From NCBI RefSeq assembly GCF_964355755.1, contig NC_092672.1, positions 35,150,501-35,214,500 on the forward strand: a stretch of DNA of 64,000 nt, in the 5' to 3' direction. This DNA comes from Antedon mediterranea. Taxonomy: Eukaryota; Echinodermata; Crinoidea; Comatulida; Antedonidae. Both the position numbers and the translations under genes were made by a program. The notes beneath the pieces are model-generated. The model worked only from the letters and a program-made list of their open reading frames with translations. It was not told the DNA's origin and ran no database searches. This document shows positions 24,512 through 36,738 of this stretch, in pieces; position 1 is the stretch's first letter; every line of letters starts with the position of its first letter.

Positions 24512-25507
24512 GATTTATTTTATTGACCAAAAGGAAATTGACTATTATCTATATTAACCTATTTTCTAAAGCTCTGTCTACACTAACATAAATAAAAAGT
24601 GTTCCCAAAAGTTTTATAGTGCAGACAGAGCTAATTAGAAAGTAGAAAAGTTAAGATTACTGATTGTCTTTTATTAGTTGCGTTATTTTTATATTTTAAA
24701 AATCCGTCCAGTATTTTTATAAGCAATGTGACAAAGTTCTTTTCTAAGTTTAAAAACATAACAGAAAGATTGTTTTGTATTGATTATATTTTTAATAAAG
24801 ATACTAAAAGCACTTGTTATACTTATATTTTGTTGTACTGTACTAGGCCTAACTGATAATATGTTTATTTTTTTGTCAGCAAATTAGTAAGTAATAGGCT
24901 ATAAATAGTAAAAACAATCTTAATACAGTCGAAGTACTAGTTAAGTTAATAAGTTATAATTAATATAAAATTATTAATATTCAGTATTTTTTATTTCCCT
25001 GCCTCTTTTCCACAAAAACTATAGAGGGCGGACTTTAACACAATCACACGCGGGTTTTGTAGGCTGGGTAATTGCGGCAATACGGTAAGTTTTGATGAAT
25101 AAAAATTACATTTTATTAAGTAATTTTTAATAATTATTGTGAGTAATATATAAAATGAATACTTCAATAAACATATGCTCATAATTAAGTAAGGTTTAGT
25201 TGTGTATTTTTGCTTCGTGAGAGATATAAACCGTAGGCCGGTTTAATTAATTTCGCAAACGTCCTAAATCGCCGGTCCTCCTTTGACGAACGAAGCCTTC
25301 CTCCCCGCCCAGATACAGTTGGGAAATCGGAGGTAAAACAATTAAATTTAATACAGGTACTGTATTAATTCGGTCTAGTATTTGGTGGATTTAAATTAAT
25401 ACAAAATGATTTGCTTAGAAACTTTTTGATTTTTGTTCTCAAGAAATTTAAATAAAAATGAGTCTGAATTGAATTTTCCATTCTTCTTTCACTGTTTCAG
25501 CAACAAT
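24512..25507. other. Intergenic METTL16 / EIF3C
   Basis: METTL16 3' UTR with a minimal family A MITE (24567-24633). An AGAGGGCGGA is at 25023-25032. Two candidate EIF3C leader regions are visible near 25070-25085 and 25300-25332 (donor CGGAG before GTAAAA). The acceptor at 25499-25500 precedes the start codon by seven bases. Confidence 0.5.
24567..24633. mobile_element. MITE family A, minimal 67-bp copy
   Basis: Only the two terminal repeats and a short middle remain, with TA on both sides. It may be an internally deleted copy and shows that the ends define the element. Confidence 0.8.
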
Positions 25508-28500
25508 ATGTCTGGTTTTTTCAAAACCGGATCGTCCTCAGAGAGTGACCGTTCATCAGGAGAAGAAGACAATGTACCGCAAGTAGCGCCAACCAAGTCC
25601 ACGACAACACGCTTTGGGTTTAGTGATGATGAAGAAGACACAAAGAGAGTAGTTAGAAGTGCAAAAGACAAAAAGTATATTAATTTGTCAATAATATTTT
25701 GATAATTTAATAATATAAAAAAATGAATAATATTTATGTTAATATGTCATCCCCTGATATACGCTTTATTTATGTGTGGCTACTGTGGGCTTATGCGGAC
25801 TCATTTGTAGTTAGTAACCATTTAAAAATTTATTTTTTCATACATCAATCTGTCTTTTAAATGATTTGAGTTATAAATACATACATTCAAATTAATTTGC
25901 CTCCCTAAGGAGAAACATTATAAAAAGTGACAGACACATCTAAATATTCACATTAATCATAAAAAGAAAATCAAAAACATTACAGCAAGTCCAATAATTG
26001 ATATCCATAATTTATTTATATTATTTTTTTTCAGATTTGAAGAAATCAATGATGTTATACGGTTAATAAAAAATCACAAGAAGATTAAAGATATATCAAA
26101 AGTGCTTACCGGATTTGAGGATCTTCTTAAATGTTTCCAGAAGAACAAAGCCGTACTGAGTACTGACGATAAAAAACTGCCACGATTTTACATCAGAACT
26201 CTGGTTGAACTTGAGGATTTTATAAATGAAGTGAGATTATTTAACTTATATTCTAGACTAATTATGCACTTGTCAATTGACCCCTAAATGACCCCCAGGA
26301 GAGGTGCATCATTTACAAATAATTATTGATGCAGGTTTGCGTCAAAAAACTTAGATGGTACGTCACATCAATGGTGTGTCGATGTCCGTCACTTTACCAC
26401 CCACCATATCATGAACAACATGGTCACAGTGCGTCAAAATGGGTGCGTCATGGTCACCTAAAGATAAGTCATATTTTTTACGCATGTGTGTGTCATGCTA
26501 TTCATAAGGTATGACGCACATCGGACAATTGATGCACCTCTCTCGGGGTCGTATAGTGGGTTATACAATTGACAAGTGCATTAACAAAATCTTAAATACT
26601 ATTAATACTATTAATTGTTTTAATAATTTTTTATCAATACAGATATATGAAACTTTTAACATTAATTTTTAAAATTCAAAGTTACACTGACCTACTACTT
26701 CTTGATCTTCACAACTTGTAGAATTGTGTTGAAGGGGAGCTTTGTTTTTAATACTATACATATGTCAAAGTTGAATCATTTGTCTTTGTAATATTTCAGT
26801 GTTGGGAGGACAAGCGTAAATTCAACAAAGTGAACGGTAAATCTCTTGCAACACTACGCCACAAATTGAAGAAACATAACAGAGATATTGATGAGGAAAT
26901 CAAAGCTTATAGAGAGGTATGACCATCATGTTTTGACTGTAACCTTTGACCTTAATGTTCTGGAACTATTTTTTTGCTTTGTCAAGGTCAGCTCTACCCA
27001 CAATGAGGTGGTGGTTGTTTTGGGTGTAGGTCCACCCCCAACTTAAGTTTAAGGTTTTTTAATGATTTTTTTTTTAATGTAGAATCCTGATGTTTCCGAT
27101 GCTGAGAAAGGTGGAGATGATGATGAAGATGAATGTAAGTATTTAACAAATATGGTAGTCATATGCCCAAATATGATAGTGATATGACATCATCATGTCC
27201 ATATATAGGCACATCACATTTTTTTGTCAAGTTTGATAGACAAGGCTTTATAGAGGTGTCCATTGAATAGAGGTTGGCCATAGTGATAAAACATATTGCT
27301 ACTTGTTTGTTTCACAGAAAGTGTCCTCTTAATAGAGGTGTCCCTTGAATAGGAGTTTCCCAGCCTAGGATTTCTACTCTATATTATTACAAATTTTTAA
27401 CATTAACATCTGTTTATTTGTTAGCGTCTGATGATGACACTGGGAGAATCGAGAAGAAAGTTGAAGAGAAACGGATACCTCTTGTAAGTGTAATTCATTT
27501 ATTTTGATGTATGTTTTATTCTATATTTATTTATTTATATCAACAATATTTTACGAGGGTGGTCCATCCAGCCGAAGCTGATCATTAGGGACCCACACAA
27601 AAATACATCATATAATATATTGTATGAATTTAGATGAAATTAGGAAATTTAAGAATTATCACAAATTAAATGGATCATTTTATTAAAATATAATATTTGA
27701 TTTTTGCAGGGTTCTGATGACGAAGATGATTTTTTTTTTGATGACGGCGATTCTTCATCTTCGTCATCTTCTGATGACGAAGGAGGAGAAAGAACGTTTA
27801 CAGCTGAGTATTTCTTGAAAAAGTAAGTTATTGTTACAAAAAATATTACAAATGTATTAACCTGGATGTATTTTCAACAACTTGGGTTGACCGAATGTAT
27901 TTTTAACAACTTGGGTTGACCGGATGTATTTTCAACAACTTGGGTTGACCGGATGTATTTTCAACAATTTGGGTTGACCGAATGTATTTTCAACAACTTG
28001 GGTTGACCGGATGTATTTTCAACAACTTGGGTTGACCGGATGTATTTTCAACAACTTGGGTTGACCGGATGTATTTTCAACAACTTGGGTTGACCGGATG
28101 TATTTTCAACAATTTGGGATCATATTATAGTTGCGGTTTTGGGATGATTTTTTAAGAAAAAGGAAACTATTTTAATATTTAGAGAGAAAACACCAGCAGA
28201 TAAGGATAAGCAACGAGAAAAGGAAGAAAGAAGACAACAGCGTGAATTAGATAGAAAGAAAAGAGAAGAAGAAGAAGACAATGATGGCGGCTGGAAGAAG
28301 GTCAGAGGAATCCCAGCTCACTCGGTAAGCAATCTTAAAAGTTAAAATTAATTTTGTAGTGTAGTCAGCGCTCAAAATTTCTTCTTTTTTTTTCGACTAG
28401 GAACCTTGTTGTAAACTAGCAAAATCAGCAGCCTAACTAGCAATACAACTTTGTTGGTAAAATAGTTAAATTCTACAAAAAGCTGAATTTAGGTGTAGGC

Positions 28501-31500
28501 CTAGCTAGGCCAAGCTATTACTAGTACTTTGTTAACTCGACAATCATATGCTTAAGCTTTTTTAACAAAATTAAAAAATAGAAATAATGAAAAATCTACT
28601 AGCAAAATGTTAAATTGCTAGCGTGAATTCCAAGCCCTGTGTAGTGCACATTTAAGTAAAGGTTTCCAGTGTAAAGGACCTCTGTACATGGTAATTATGA
28701 TAAATGATAAATTTTGTGTATCAGGAAAAACCCAAGATGTTTGCCAAGGATGCCGAGATCACGCATACACTCGTCCTAAAGAAGTTGAACGAGATCACCG
28801 CTGCACGTGGCAAGAAGGGGACTGATCGCAGCTACCAAATTAACATGCTACGAGAATTGAGGAAGATTTCCGGCGAGAATCAACTAGGAATTGGAATGGA
28901 CCTGAAGATCCTAATGAATATAGGATCCTCAATATTTGATTACAACCCAAATGTGGCTAGTTGTATGAAAGATAATATGTGGGACAGGTTAGCCAAATAT
29001 TACAATATTGAATCTATTAAATCAGGAAATGCCATTTAAGTGGAGTTTTGGAGTGGAGTTGTGGCTTGGTGGTTATGATGCTTGGCTACCAATCCAATGG
29101 TCCTGGTTTCAAGTCCTGTCATTTCTGGATTATTTCTAACTACAAATTACAACTCCACTTCCCAAAGACTTGTAATAAGACTTTGTTTATGTAGAGCATC
29201 TTGTGTATGTTTGTCTTGTGAACAGGATTACCACCTTTTAAAAGGATAGTGAATGAATTCGCTTACTTGGTTATCCTTGGCAATTTACCTAAATATATTA
29301 ACAAAGGCCATTTATATCTGTTTATGAATTTTTGTTTATTATATTATACATTTTCTTTAAACGCCATTTACATTTATTTATGGCTAGATATATAAATGAT
29401 TAGTTTAAATAAAGTTTATTTTATTTTTTCAGCTTTTTGGAGTTTATTAATGAAATGCTTGACATAGCCTCAAATAACATGGACATTGAATTCTCTCATG
29501 ATGTACCACTGGATCATGAACAATTAGAGGTAATATATTGTATTCAAGGTTTTTTTATAAAGCTCTATCTACATTATCAAATTTTATATGACAACAAAAT
29601 GGACATGATGATTTAAGAAAGGCAATATCGTATATCCTATTTCAGTGGTCACATAACCATTTGAAAATGTCTTTTGATATACTATATAAAGCTCTGTCTA
29701 CCAATATATATGGACATGATGATGTCATCACTATCATATTTAAGCATATCACTTACCATATTTGGGCACGTCACACTTTTTTTGGGTCAAACTAGTGTAG
29801 ACAGAGCTTTAAATGTAGAGGTACACATAGCTGCAATAGTTTGTTAAACCCCACTTACACATCTGCCAATATTTGTATAGACTGCTCCGTATGCTATTTC
29901 TGGTTGTCCATTGACTGTTGTGGAACGACTTGACAAGGAGTATGTCAAAATACTTCAGAATACTGATGCCCATTCAACTGAATATGTCAGAAGGTAGGTT
30001 TTTTTTTTTTTTCATTCTCATTTAGTGCAGTTGCATTCACTTTCAAATGCTCTCCAAAAACAATAAATGACCAAGGAATAACATTTTTTTTTAAATACAT
30101 GCTTCTCTTTTTTTTTTTTTATTTATTTTCTCTTTATATTATAATTTGATACCTAGACTTCAAGATGAGCAGAAAATCTGTTCTATTATCACTCGTCTTC
30201 AAAAGTACATTGAGGCTAAAGGAACACCAGCAGAAATTTGCAGGAACTACCTACTTCAAATTGAACATATGTACTATAAGGTTAGTTGTTGTTTATGTAC
30301 ACTGGTGGCCTGACTAATGAAAGCAAACATTTTTTTTAAACTGTACATTATAATACGATTACCATTCTGTTACGATTTGGTACGTAAACAGGGAACGATT
30401 AAACGCAAACGTTACATAACAGGCAACGATTGAATGTAATCGTAATTAAAATTACCTCACGACTTTTTAACCATTGATTTTGAATGAATTTTGAATTATT
30501 TTTTTTATCGGAATTTAATAGTACGACTATAAAAATCTGAAACAAGTGTCGAAAGAAGACATAAAGGAGAAGCAAGAAAATGGAAAAGATGTTGAAGAAG
30601 AAAAGAAAGATGAGGAAAAGAAGGATGAGGAGAAGAAAGAAGAAGAAAAGAAAGATGAAGAGAAGAAAGATGAGGAGAAGAGAGAAGAAGAAAAGACAGA
30701 TGAGAAGAAAGATGAAGAGAATAAAGAAGAGGTCACCAAAAAGGAACCAGAGACACCAAAAGGTTAGTTGATATTTATTTTAAATTCAAATTCCATTATT
30801 TAGTATTACAATACATGTATACTGCCTAATAAAAATATTGGATCCATGGACGGAACCAGTGTGGTGCCCAGTTGGCCCCTCCCCCTAAATTTAAAAAATA
30901 CTGCAAAATTTCAGCACTTTATTTAACACTTTATATGCCAAAATCCTGGATCCGCATCTGGTGTTTCATTTATATCCATTATGCAATTTTGCACTTGCCA
31001 AACAGTTCAAGTTTATTGTTTCACACAATAGAATATACAGAACATAAATGAATACAATAAATAAAACATTTAAACATTCTGATATGATCCACGTACAAAA
31101 TATATTCTATTGCTTAGAGGACGTTGCTGACTTCATGGACCGAATGTGCAAATATATCTACACAAAGGATTCTACAAATCGTATTCGTACACGAGCGATG
31201 TTGTGTCACATCTACCATCACGCCATGCACGATCGTTGGTACCAAGCGCGTGACCTTATGCTGATGTCACACTTGCAAGATACTATTACTCATTCTGATA
31301 TTCCAACACAGGTAAGTAACATTAATATTTATAGTAATATTTTGTATTTTTGTATTTTGTTTCTGTTATCGTTTTAAGAATACATAAGCACTACACTACA
31401 CTATCAAACTTTATGTGCCCATATATGGACATGATGATGTCATATCACTACATATTTGTGCATGTCACTACCATATTTGGGCACATCATTACCATATTTG

Positions 31501-34314
31501 GGCACATCACTACCACATTTAGACACAATTTTTGTCAAACTAGTGTACCCTTTCTCTATATGTATTCGTCTTTTACCAATATTCTGTCAGTAGTTTGATA
31601 GTCCTCATACTCATTCATACTTGTTCAAAGGAAGGTGCCATTACATTCTTTCTATGCTTTTTGATTATTTAACAAACAGTGTTGTCTTGAAATGGAAAAT
31701 GGGTAAATGTAGTTTATACAATTTTCTTTACTTTTTAATTGGTAGATTCTGTACAATAGAACATTGGTTCAACTAGGTCTTTGTGCTTTTCGTCATGGAA
31801 ACGTAAAAGATGCCCACAATGCCTTGCTAGACATCCAGAGTGGAGGGCGAGCAAAAGAACTTTTAGCTCAGGTGAGCAATACAAGTTTATAAGTTTATTT
31901 CAATTGACAGAGCTTAAGAACCTCTATTAAGGGTTGACCGTGTAATTTAAAAATGGTGTCAACATGAAAAATAAACTAGTTTCCTGTTTGTTTTAGGGTT
32001 TACTGATGCAGAAGCAAATGGAAAGAAGTCCAGAACAGGAGAAGATAGAAAAACGACGACAAATGCCCTTTCACATGCACATCAACTTGGAATTACTGGA
32101 GTGTACTTATCTAGTGTCTGCAATGCTCATTGAGATACCTTATATGGCATGTAAGTATACTGCAGTTGGCTTGCATCAGTTGAATTAGATGAATTTTACC
32201 ATAGTTAAACGAGTCCTCTGATTAAAACGTTAAAGCTCTGTCTACTCTATCAAACTATTTTTACAAAAAAGTGTGATATGCCCAAATATGGTAGTGATAT
32301 GACATCATTCATGTCCATATATAGGCACATCACCTTTTTTTGACACATAAAGTTTGATAGTGTAGACAAAGCTTTAGATTGGCATAGGTTGATTGTAACT
32401 AATGTAGCATTTTCATTAAATATTAGGAAAAATCATGTCCTCAAAAAAACAAATTATAGACAACCTACCGCTAAACGTTCTGGAAATACTGTACATATAT
32501 GATAGATAATAAAGTTATAAATACATTATTATTAAATATAATTGTTTTTTTTTTTTTAGCCCATCAGTTCGACATCCGTCGCAGAATGATCAGCAAAAGT
32601 TTCCATCACCAGCTGCGCTTGAGTGAACGTCAATCTCTCGTCGGGCCTCCAGAGAGCATGCGTGAACACGTCATGGCAGCGTCACGAGCTATGCGACTCG
32701 GTGACTGGAAAGCCTGTCGCGATTTCTTGATCAATAAAAAGATGATGACAAAGGTGTGGAGTTTGTTTCACAATAGGGATGAGGTTCTGGAGCTTCTTAC
32801 AAGGTGGGTACACTGGATAAATATACATCTAAAGCTCTGTCTACGATATGACATCATCATGTCCATATATGGGCACATCATATTTTTTTGTCATATATAG
32901 AGTTTGATAGTGTAGGCAGAGCTTTAGAAGTATATTTATAAATTTATTTATTAATTAACATTAACAATTTATCTTCCACTAAATAATTTATACACTTTAT
33001 TTACTGCATTTGTTTCATTTGTAGGAAAATCCAAGAGGAGAGTTTAAGAACATACTTGTTTACTTACGGCAGTGTGTATGATTCCATCAGGTAAATACAA
33101 CCATTTTTTACAGATTTGTGTAGTTGAGAGGACCTTTAATATTTACTCCTCTCTACCTTAACCCCCTTGTTACACTGTTTGATCACATACCATTCATAGA
33201 TATTGTTACTTAAGCGAACGGAAATAATTATTTTTTAATCTGTAAACTGCCCAGGTGAGGTGAGTTCATACACTGTCCTCCTCAAATGAACCACATTAAC
33301 CAGAGTACAATACAAGAAATACATATATATATTTCTTTTGACAGCATGGTAACACTGTCAGAACGTTTTGAAGTTGACAAAGCCGTCGTCCACAGTATCA
33401 TAAGTAAGATGATCATTGGTGAGGAGTTAAGTGTAAGTAATAAAAACTTAGTTATTAGTATTTTATTGTTTAGTTACTTTCTTATCTAAATTAATGTTAA
33501 TAATGTTTAAATATTAATAATCAATGTCTTCAGGCTTCATGGGATGAACCAGCCGCAACAATCGTCATGCACAGATGCGAGCCGACACGCATTCAGACTC
33601 TGGCGCTACAGCTCTCCGAGAAAGCCAACAATCTTGTTGATAACAATGAACGTCTCATTGAGCACGGCGGTGAAGGCCGAGGTCGTGGTATGGACGATCG
33701 CGAGGGTCGACAACAAGGACGTGGAAAACAATACGGAAACAAGAATTACTCAAACCGTAGCTACACTGGAGGAAATCGTTCGTACGGTGGAAACAGAAAT
33801 TCCAATTATCAAGGTATTGTTTTATTGATTGGTATTGTTTTATTGATTGGTATTGTTTCTATTGATTGGTATTGTTTCTATTGATTGGTATTGTTTCTAT
33901 TGATTGGTATTGTTTTATTGATTGGTATTGTTTCTATTGATTGGTATTGTTTTATTGATTGGTATTGTTTCTATTGATTGGTATTGTTTCTATTGATTGG
34001 TATTGTTTTATTGATTGGTATTGTTTCTATTGATTGGTATTGTTTCTATTGATTGGTATTGTTTTATTGATTGGTATTGTTTCTATTGATTGGTATTGTT
34101 TTATTGATTTATTGATTGGTATTGATTTATTGATTGGTATTGTTTATTGATTGGTATTGTTTCTATTGATTGGTATTGTTTTAATTGATTGGTATTGTTT
34201 TATTGATTGGTATTGTTTCTATTGATTGGTATTGTTTTATTGATTGATGATACTAATTACATTGTTTCATTTCTTATATATCTTTCAGGTCGAAGACGTC
34301 AACAACGTTATTGA
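25508..34314 (+). CDS. EIF3C: Translation initiation factor eIF3 subunit C
   Basis: eIF3c is a core PCI subunit of eIF3 that bridges eIF1/eIF5 and the 40S ribosome. Twenty coding exons: 25508-25674, 26035-26230, 26800-26916, 27083-27134, 27425-27483, 27710-27822, 28183-28324, 28725-28987, 29433-29529, 29881-29993, 30157-30280, 30522-30762, 31118-31311, 31746-31871, 31997-32150, 32560-32803, 33025-33090, 33345-33432, 33534-33813, 34289-34314; 2862 nt, 953 residues (human 913). The start [13 protein letters not shown] and [15 protein letters not shown] match the family, as do [55 protein letters not shown] and the PCI region [20 protein letters not shown]. It ends in a short Gly/Arg/Gln tail (GRRRQQRY). 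A Lys/Glu-rich insert in exon 12 explains most of the extra length. Confidence 0.96.
26265..26580. mobile_element. TTA-flanked inverted-repeat element (EIF3C intron 2)
   Basis: Ends are TGCACTTGTCAATTG and its complement, followed by a longer imperfect inverted repeat containing GAGAGGTGCATCA. TTA flanks both ends, as expected of PIF/Harbinger-type MITEs. The interior repeats TGCGTCA-like words. It begins 35 bases after the exon 2 donor. Confidence 0.75.
27144..27250. mobile_element. MITE family A, truncated
   Basis: The left terminal repeat is missing. Internal AAATATGGTAGT and AAATATGATAGT units and the right terminal repeat (AGGCTT before TA) remain. It lies in EIF3C intron 4, 10 bases after the donor. 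Confidence 0.7.
27855..28118. repeat. 29-bp minisatellite in EIF3C intron 6
   Basis: About nine units of GGATGTATTTTCAACAACTT plus GGGTTGACC, with a few substitutions at the first position. Confidence 0.9.
29052..29300 (+). mobile_element. tRNA-derived SINE, family 2
   Basis: The head reads GTTGTGGCTTGGTGGTTATG (A box like) and GGTTTCAAGTCC at 29105-29116 (B box). The body continues with GACTTTGTTTATGTAGAGCA and ends in TTGGTTATCCTTGGCAATTT. Two other copies are at 37635-37812 and 61068-61303. It lies in EIF3C intron 8. Confidence 0.75.
29557..29616. mobile_element. MITE family A, left fragment
   Basis: Left terminal repeat (AAGCTCTATCTACATTATCA) and a few internal bases only. Confidence 0.65.
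29697..29811. mobile_element. MITE family A (EIF3C intron 9)
   Basis: Both ends are present with TA flanks. The left terminal repeat is shortened. It has one CCATATTTGG. Confidence 0.75.
31391..31550. mobile_element. MITE family A (EIF3C intron 13), expanded
   Basis: The internal unit is repeated about four times. Two CCATATTTGG and one CCATATATGG are present. The ends are drifted. Confidence 0.75.
32231..32375. mobile_element. MITE family A (EIF3C intron 15)
   Basis: Full copy with TA flanks and one CCAAATATGG. Confidence 0.85.
32830..32925. mobile_element. MITE family A (EIF3C intron 16), short
   Basis: Both ends with TA flanks. An internal deletion removes the left middle, and CCATATATGG is kept. 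Confidence 0.8.
33814..34245. repeat. 18/19-bp minisatellite in the last EIF3C intron
   Basis: About 23 units alternate between ATTGGTATTGTTTTATTG and ATTGGTATTGTTTCTATTG. The array starts right at the exon 19 donor, whose first bases (GTATTG) belong to the repeat unit. Confidence 0.95.
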
Positions 34315-34475
34315 TGAAAGTGCACCCCGCAAGAATATGTAGAACCACCAGTCACGGCTCTAACTGTCGATCTTCAATATTTAGATTTTAAAAATATGAT
34401 TTATCATATATTCTTTTTAGTTCTATTATATCATGCTATATAATTTTGGTTTGGCCCTATGATGGACCTATCATG

Positions 34476-34650
34476 GGGCTTGGCCCTATGATGGACCTAT
34501 CATGGCAGTATCAATACCATACTGAGACAAGGGTTTAGCCCTATGATGGACCTATCATGGCAGTATCAATACCATACTGAGACAAGGGTTTAGCCCTATG
34601 ATGGACCTATCATGGCAATATCAATACCATACTGAGACAAGGGTTTAGCC
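34476..34650. repeat. 55-bp tandem repeat after EIF3C
   Basis: About three copies of a 55-base unit containing GGGTTTAGCCCTATGATGG and CAATACCATACTGAGACAA; exact starts at 34531, 34586 and 34641 are 55 bases apart. Confidence 0.9.
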
Positions 34651-34809
34651 CAGTACAAACATTGAAATATATTATGGTCATTCATGCACGAATGGAATGG
34701 AATAGTCTCTCCAGCTTTGTGTTCAAAACGAGTTGGAGATCCTTGAAACTTTAACCCAATCAAATGTCGTATTCGATTGGGAGTTTTGCCGTTGAGTATA
34801 CTTCCATTA

Positions 34810-35641
34810 AGCCTATTTTACACTAGACGAATTTATTCGCGCGACGCGAATTATTTCGCCGCGAAAAAGTTCGCGCGATTGTATATTTTATTTTACACTA
34901 GCAATTCGTGATTCGATTCGCTCGGTAGTTTTCGCGCCATTAGCGGTGATTAGCGCGAAATTAAAATGGCTGCAGTGAATGTTAGACAACTAACCATCGT
35001 TTTCATATTAATCACAGACTGATATTTTTATTTACGAAACTAAAATTATAGAACAGTAGTATACCTAGGCCTAGGCTAGGCCTAGTACTACTTACCGTCT
35101 TTGTTAAAGACTTGCCCTATTTTCACCCAGGCAGTTTGTTTTATCGGCCTGTTCTTATAGCCCTCACAGTGAGTGTCCCAGAGACATCTATATTTTCTGA
35201 CCACTTCCAAGAACAGTTCCTTGTCAAATTCTAGTGCAAAATTTGGCTCTTCGATGTTTTCCTCGATATCAGTAGCATCAATTGTACTACTATAAATTGA
35301 ACTAGTAGTACTAGTATCACCGAACCATGACATTATTATTATTTTCATCCATTTTTTTCTCGGGGGGGGGGGGGGGATGAGGAATAAAAGGTCAGGTCTG
35401 GTCAGGTTACAAGTATGACGTCGAAATCTCTATCGATTTGATTGGCTTGCGCTTTATTTCGCTGCGACGATCAACGAAAAAGTTAAAACTGGTCGAACTC
35501 ACTTTTTCGTCGCGGCGAAAAATTGCGAGCTGCTAGAGCGATGCAGCGAAGGTGACGTTTCAAGGAAAAAACAAACAGCGCATGCGTATCCTCGAAATAA
35601 TTCGCGTCGCGCGAATAAATTCGCCTAGTGTAAAATAGGCT
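34810..35641. mobile_element. PIF/Harbinger-like element with a MADF-domain exon
   Basis: Inverted ends AGCCTATTTTACACTAG and its complement extend about 45 bases into CGAATTTATTCGCGCGACGC, and TTA flanks both sides (34807-34809, 35642-35644). TTA is the usual PIF/Harbinger target. The element is 832 bases long and contains a minus-strand MADF-like exon (35348-35098) but no transposase, so it is non-autonomous. A 14-base G-tract lies at about 35361-35374. Confidence 0.8.
35098..35348 (-). CDS. MADF-domain exon inside the Harbinger-like element
   Basis: The open frame starts ATG 35348. After an acidic N-terminus it reads FDKELFLEVVRKYRCLWDTH, then KNRPIKQTAWVKIGQVFN. This spacing (L-V-Y-LWD...K--AW--I) is the known MADF (Adf-1-like Myb/SANT) pattern, which accompanies PIF/Harbinger transposases as a DNA-binding partner. 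After GACG the sequence is GTAAGTAG, a strong donor, so the exon would be spliced in an intact element. Read straight through, the frame stops within three codons. The second exon is not in this copy. Probably a remnant, though the reading frame is still open. Confidence 0.6.
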
Positions 35642-36738
35642 TTAAGTATACTTCCATTGGGTACTTAATTAACAGAGTATTTTTAGCATTGAGATTGTTC
35701 TTAACATTTACATTATTATTCGAATACAAAAGGTACTCAACGAATCTTAATATATACAACGACGAAAGTTTCCAATCGAATACGATAAATATTATTACTA
35801 AGTCGATGACCTTTGGGTCAAATGCAGAGAATTTATTCACTTTCTAGTTGACCTTTGAACTTGACTAATCAAAATACTTGTATATTAAAAATGGTTATAA
35901 TAAGCAGCACTTACATTAAAGCCCCAAAGGAAGGATTTTGATATTGCCATCATTTCGGAAACATTACAGCTACCACTATGCTGCTCTCATAACAGAATCG
36001 TTATAATAATATTCCATAACACAGCTTTGTGAGAAAAAGTGAGTGAGTGAGAAGTTCAGAAAATGTCTACTATAAAAATCATCAATTAAAAAATTATCAA
36101 GCGAGTTGCTGAATATCTAAAATAAATCTCTAATAGTCATAAAATTGTAGTTTTTGTCTTTGTGTAAAACATTTCTCATCACAGGTGTTGGGTGTTTTAT
36201 ATACTGGAAGTTATACAACATATTAGAATCAATATACCTCTACTCCAGTACAATGTGTACAAACTTATTAACAATATGGTTACTAAATTCAGAACAGTGA
36301 TGGGTTGTTTAGATCTTGTATATAACACTTTATGGGCTGTTTTAGTAGTTGTATGAAAAATATCTTACAGTTTTGATATCAACAAAATTGATTGAAGTGT
36401 TTATCACCATTCGATCATTGGATTTTATTATGATATAGGCCTAGATCTATATGAATGCTTTTGAAAATGTTCTATACTTTTAAATTATTATTGTATGAAT
36501 AGCAGTTACAACCAAGGTAAGATATTAATCTTCGTGAAAAAAAGGAGTAAATTTATAATATTTTTGCACTAAAAAGAATTGTTTTTGTCAGAAAATTAAA
36601 TGTCACATTTGAAGAGGGCGCTACATAATTTCTTGAATAATAGATTTCCGGGTTACCGAACGCACACGTCCTATGACGGAAAACAACCTTGTTTGGTTTG
36701 TTTTTTAATACTACTTTATTTAAATATAATACGAAAAA

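Larger units (their letters stand above)
34315..36738. other. Intergenic EIF3C / ANKRD13
   Basis: Contents: EIF3C 3' UTR with a 55-bp tandem repeat, then a repeat of the 2895-3085 family interrupted by a Harbinger-like element (34810-35641), then about 1 kb of plain AT-rich DNA (35800-36600). An AGAGGGCGCT motif lies at 36613-36622, about 120 bases before the ANKRD13 ATG. Confidence 0.6.

Noticed and set aside
30527..30739. Minus-strand Ser/Phe-rich frame
   Set aside because: It is the antisense of the Lys/Glu repeat in EIF3C exon 12.
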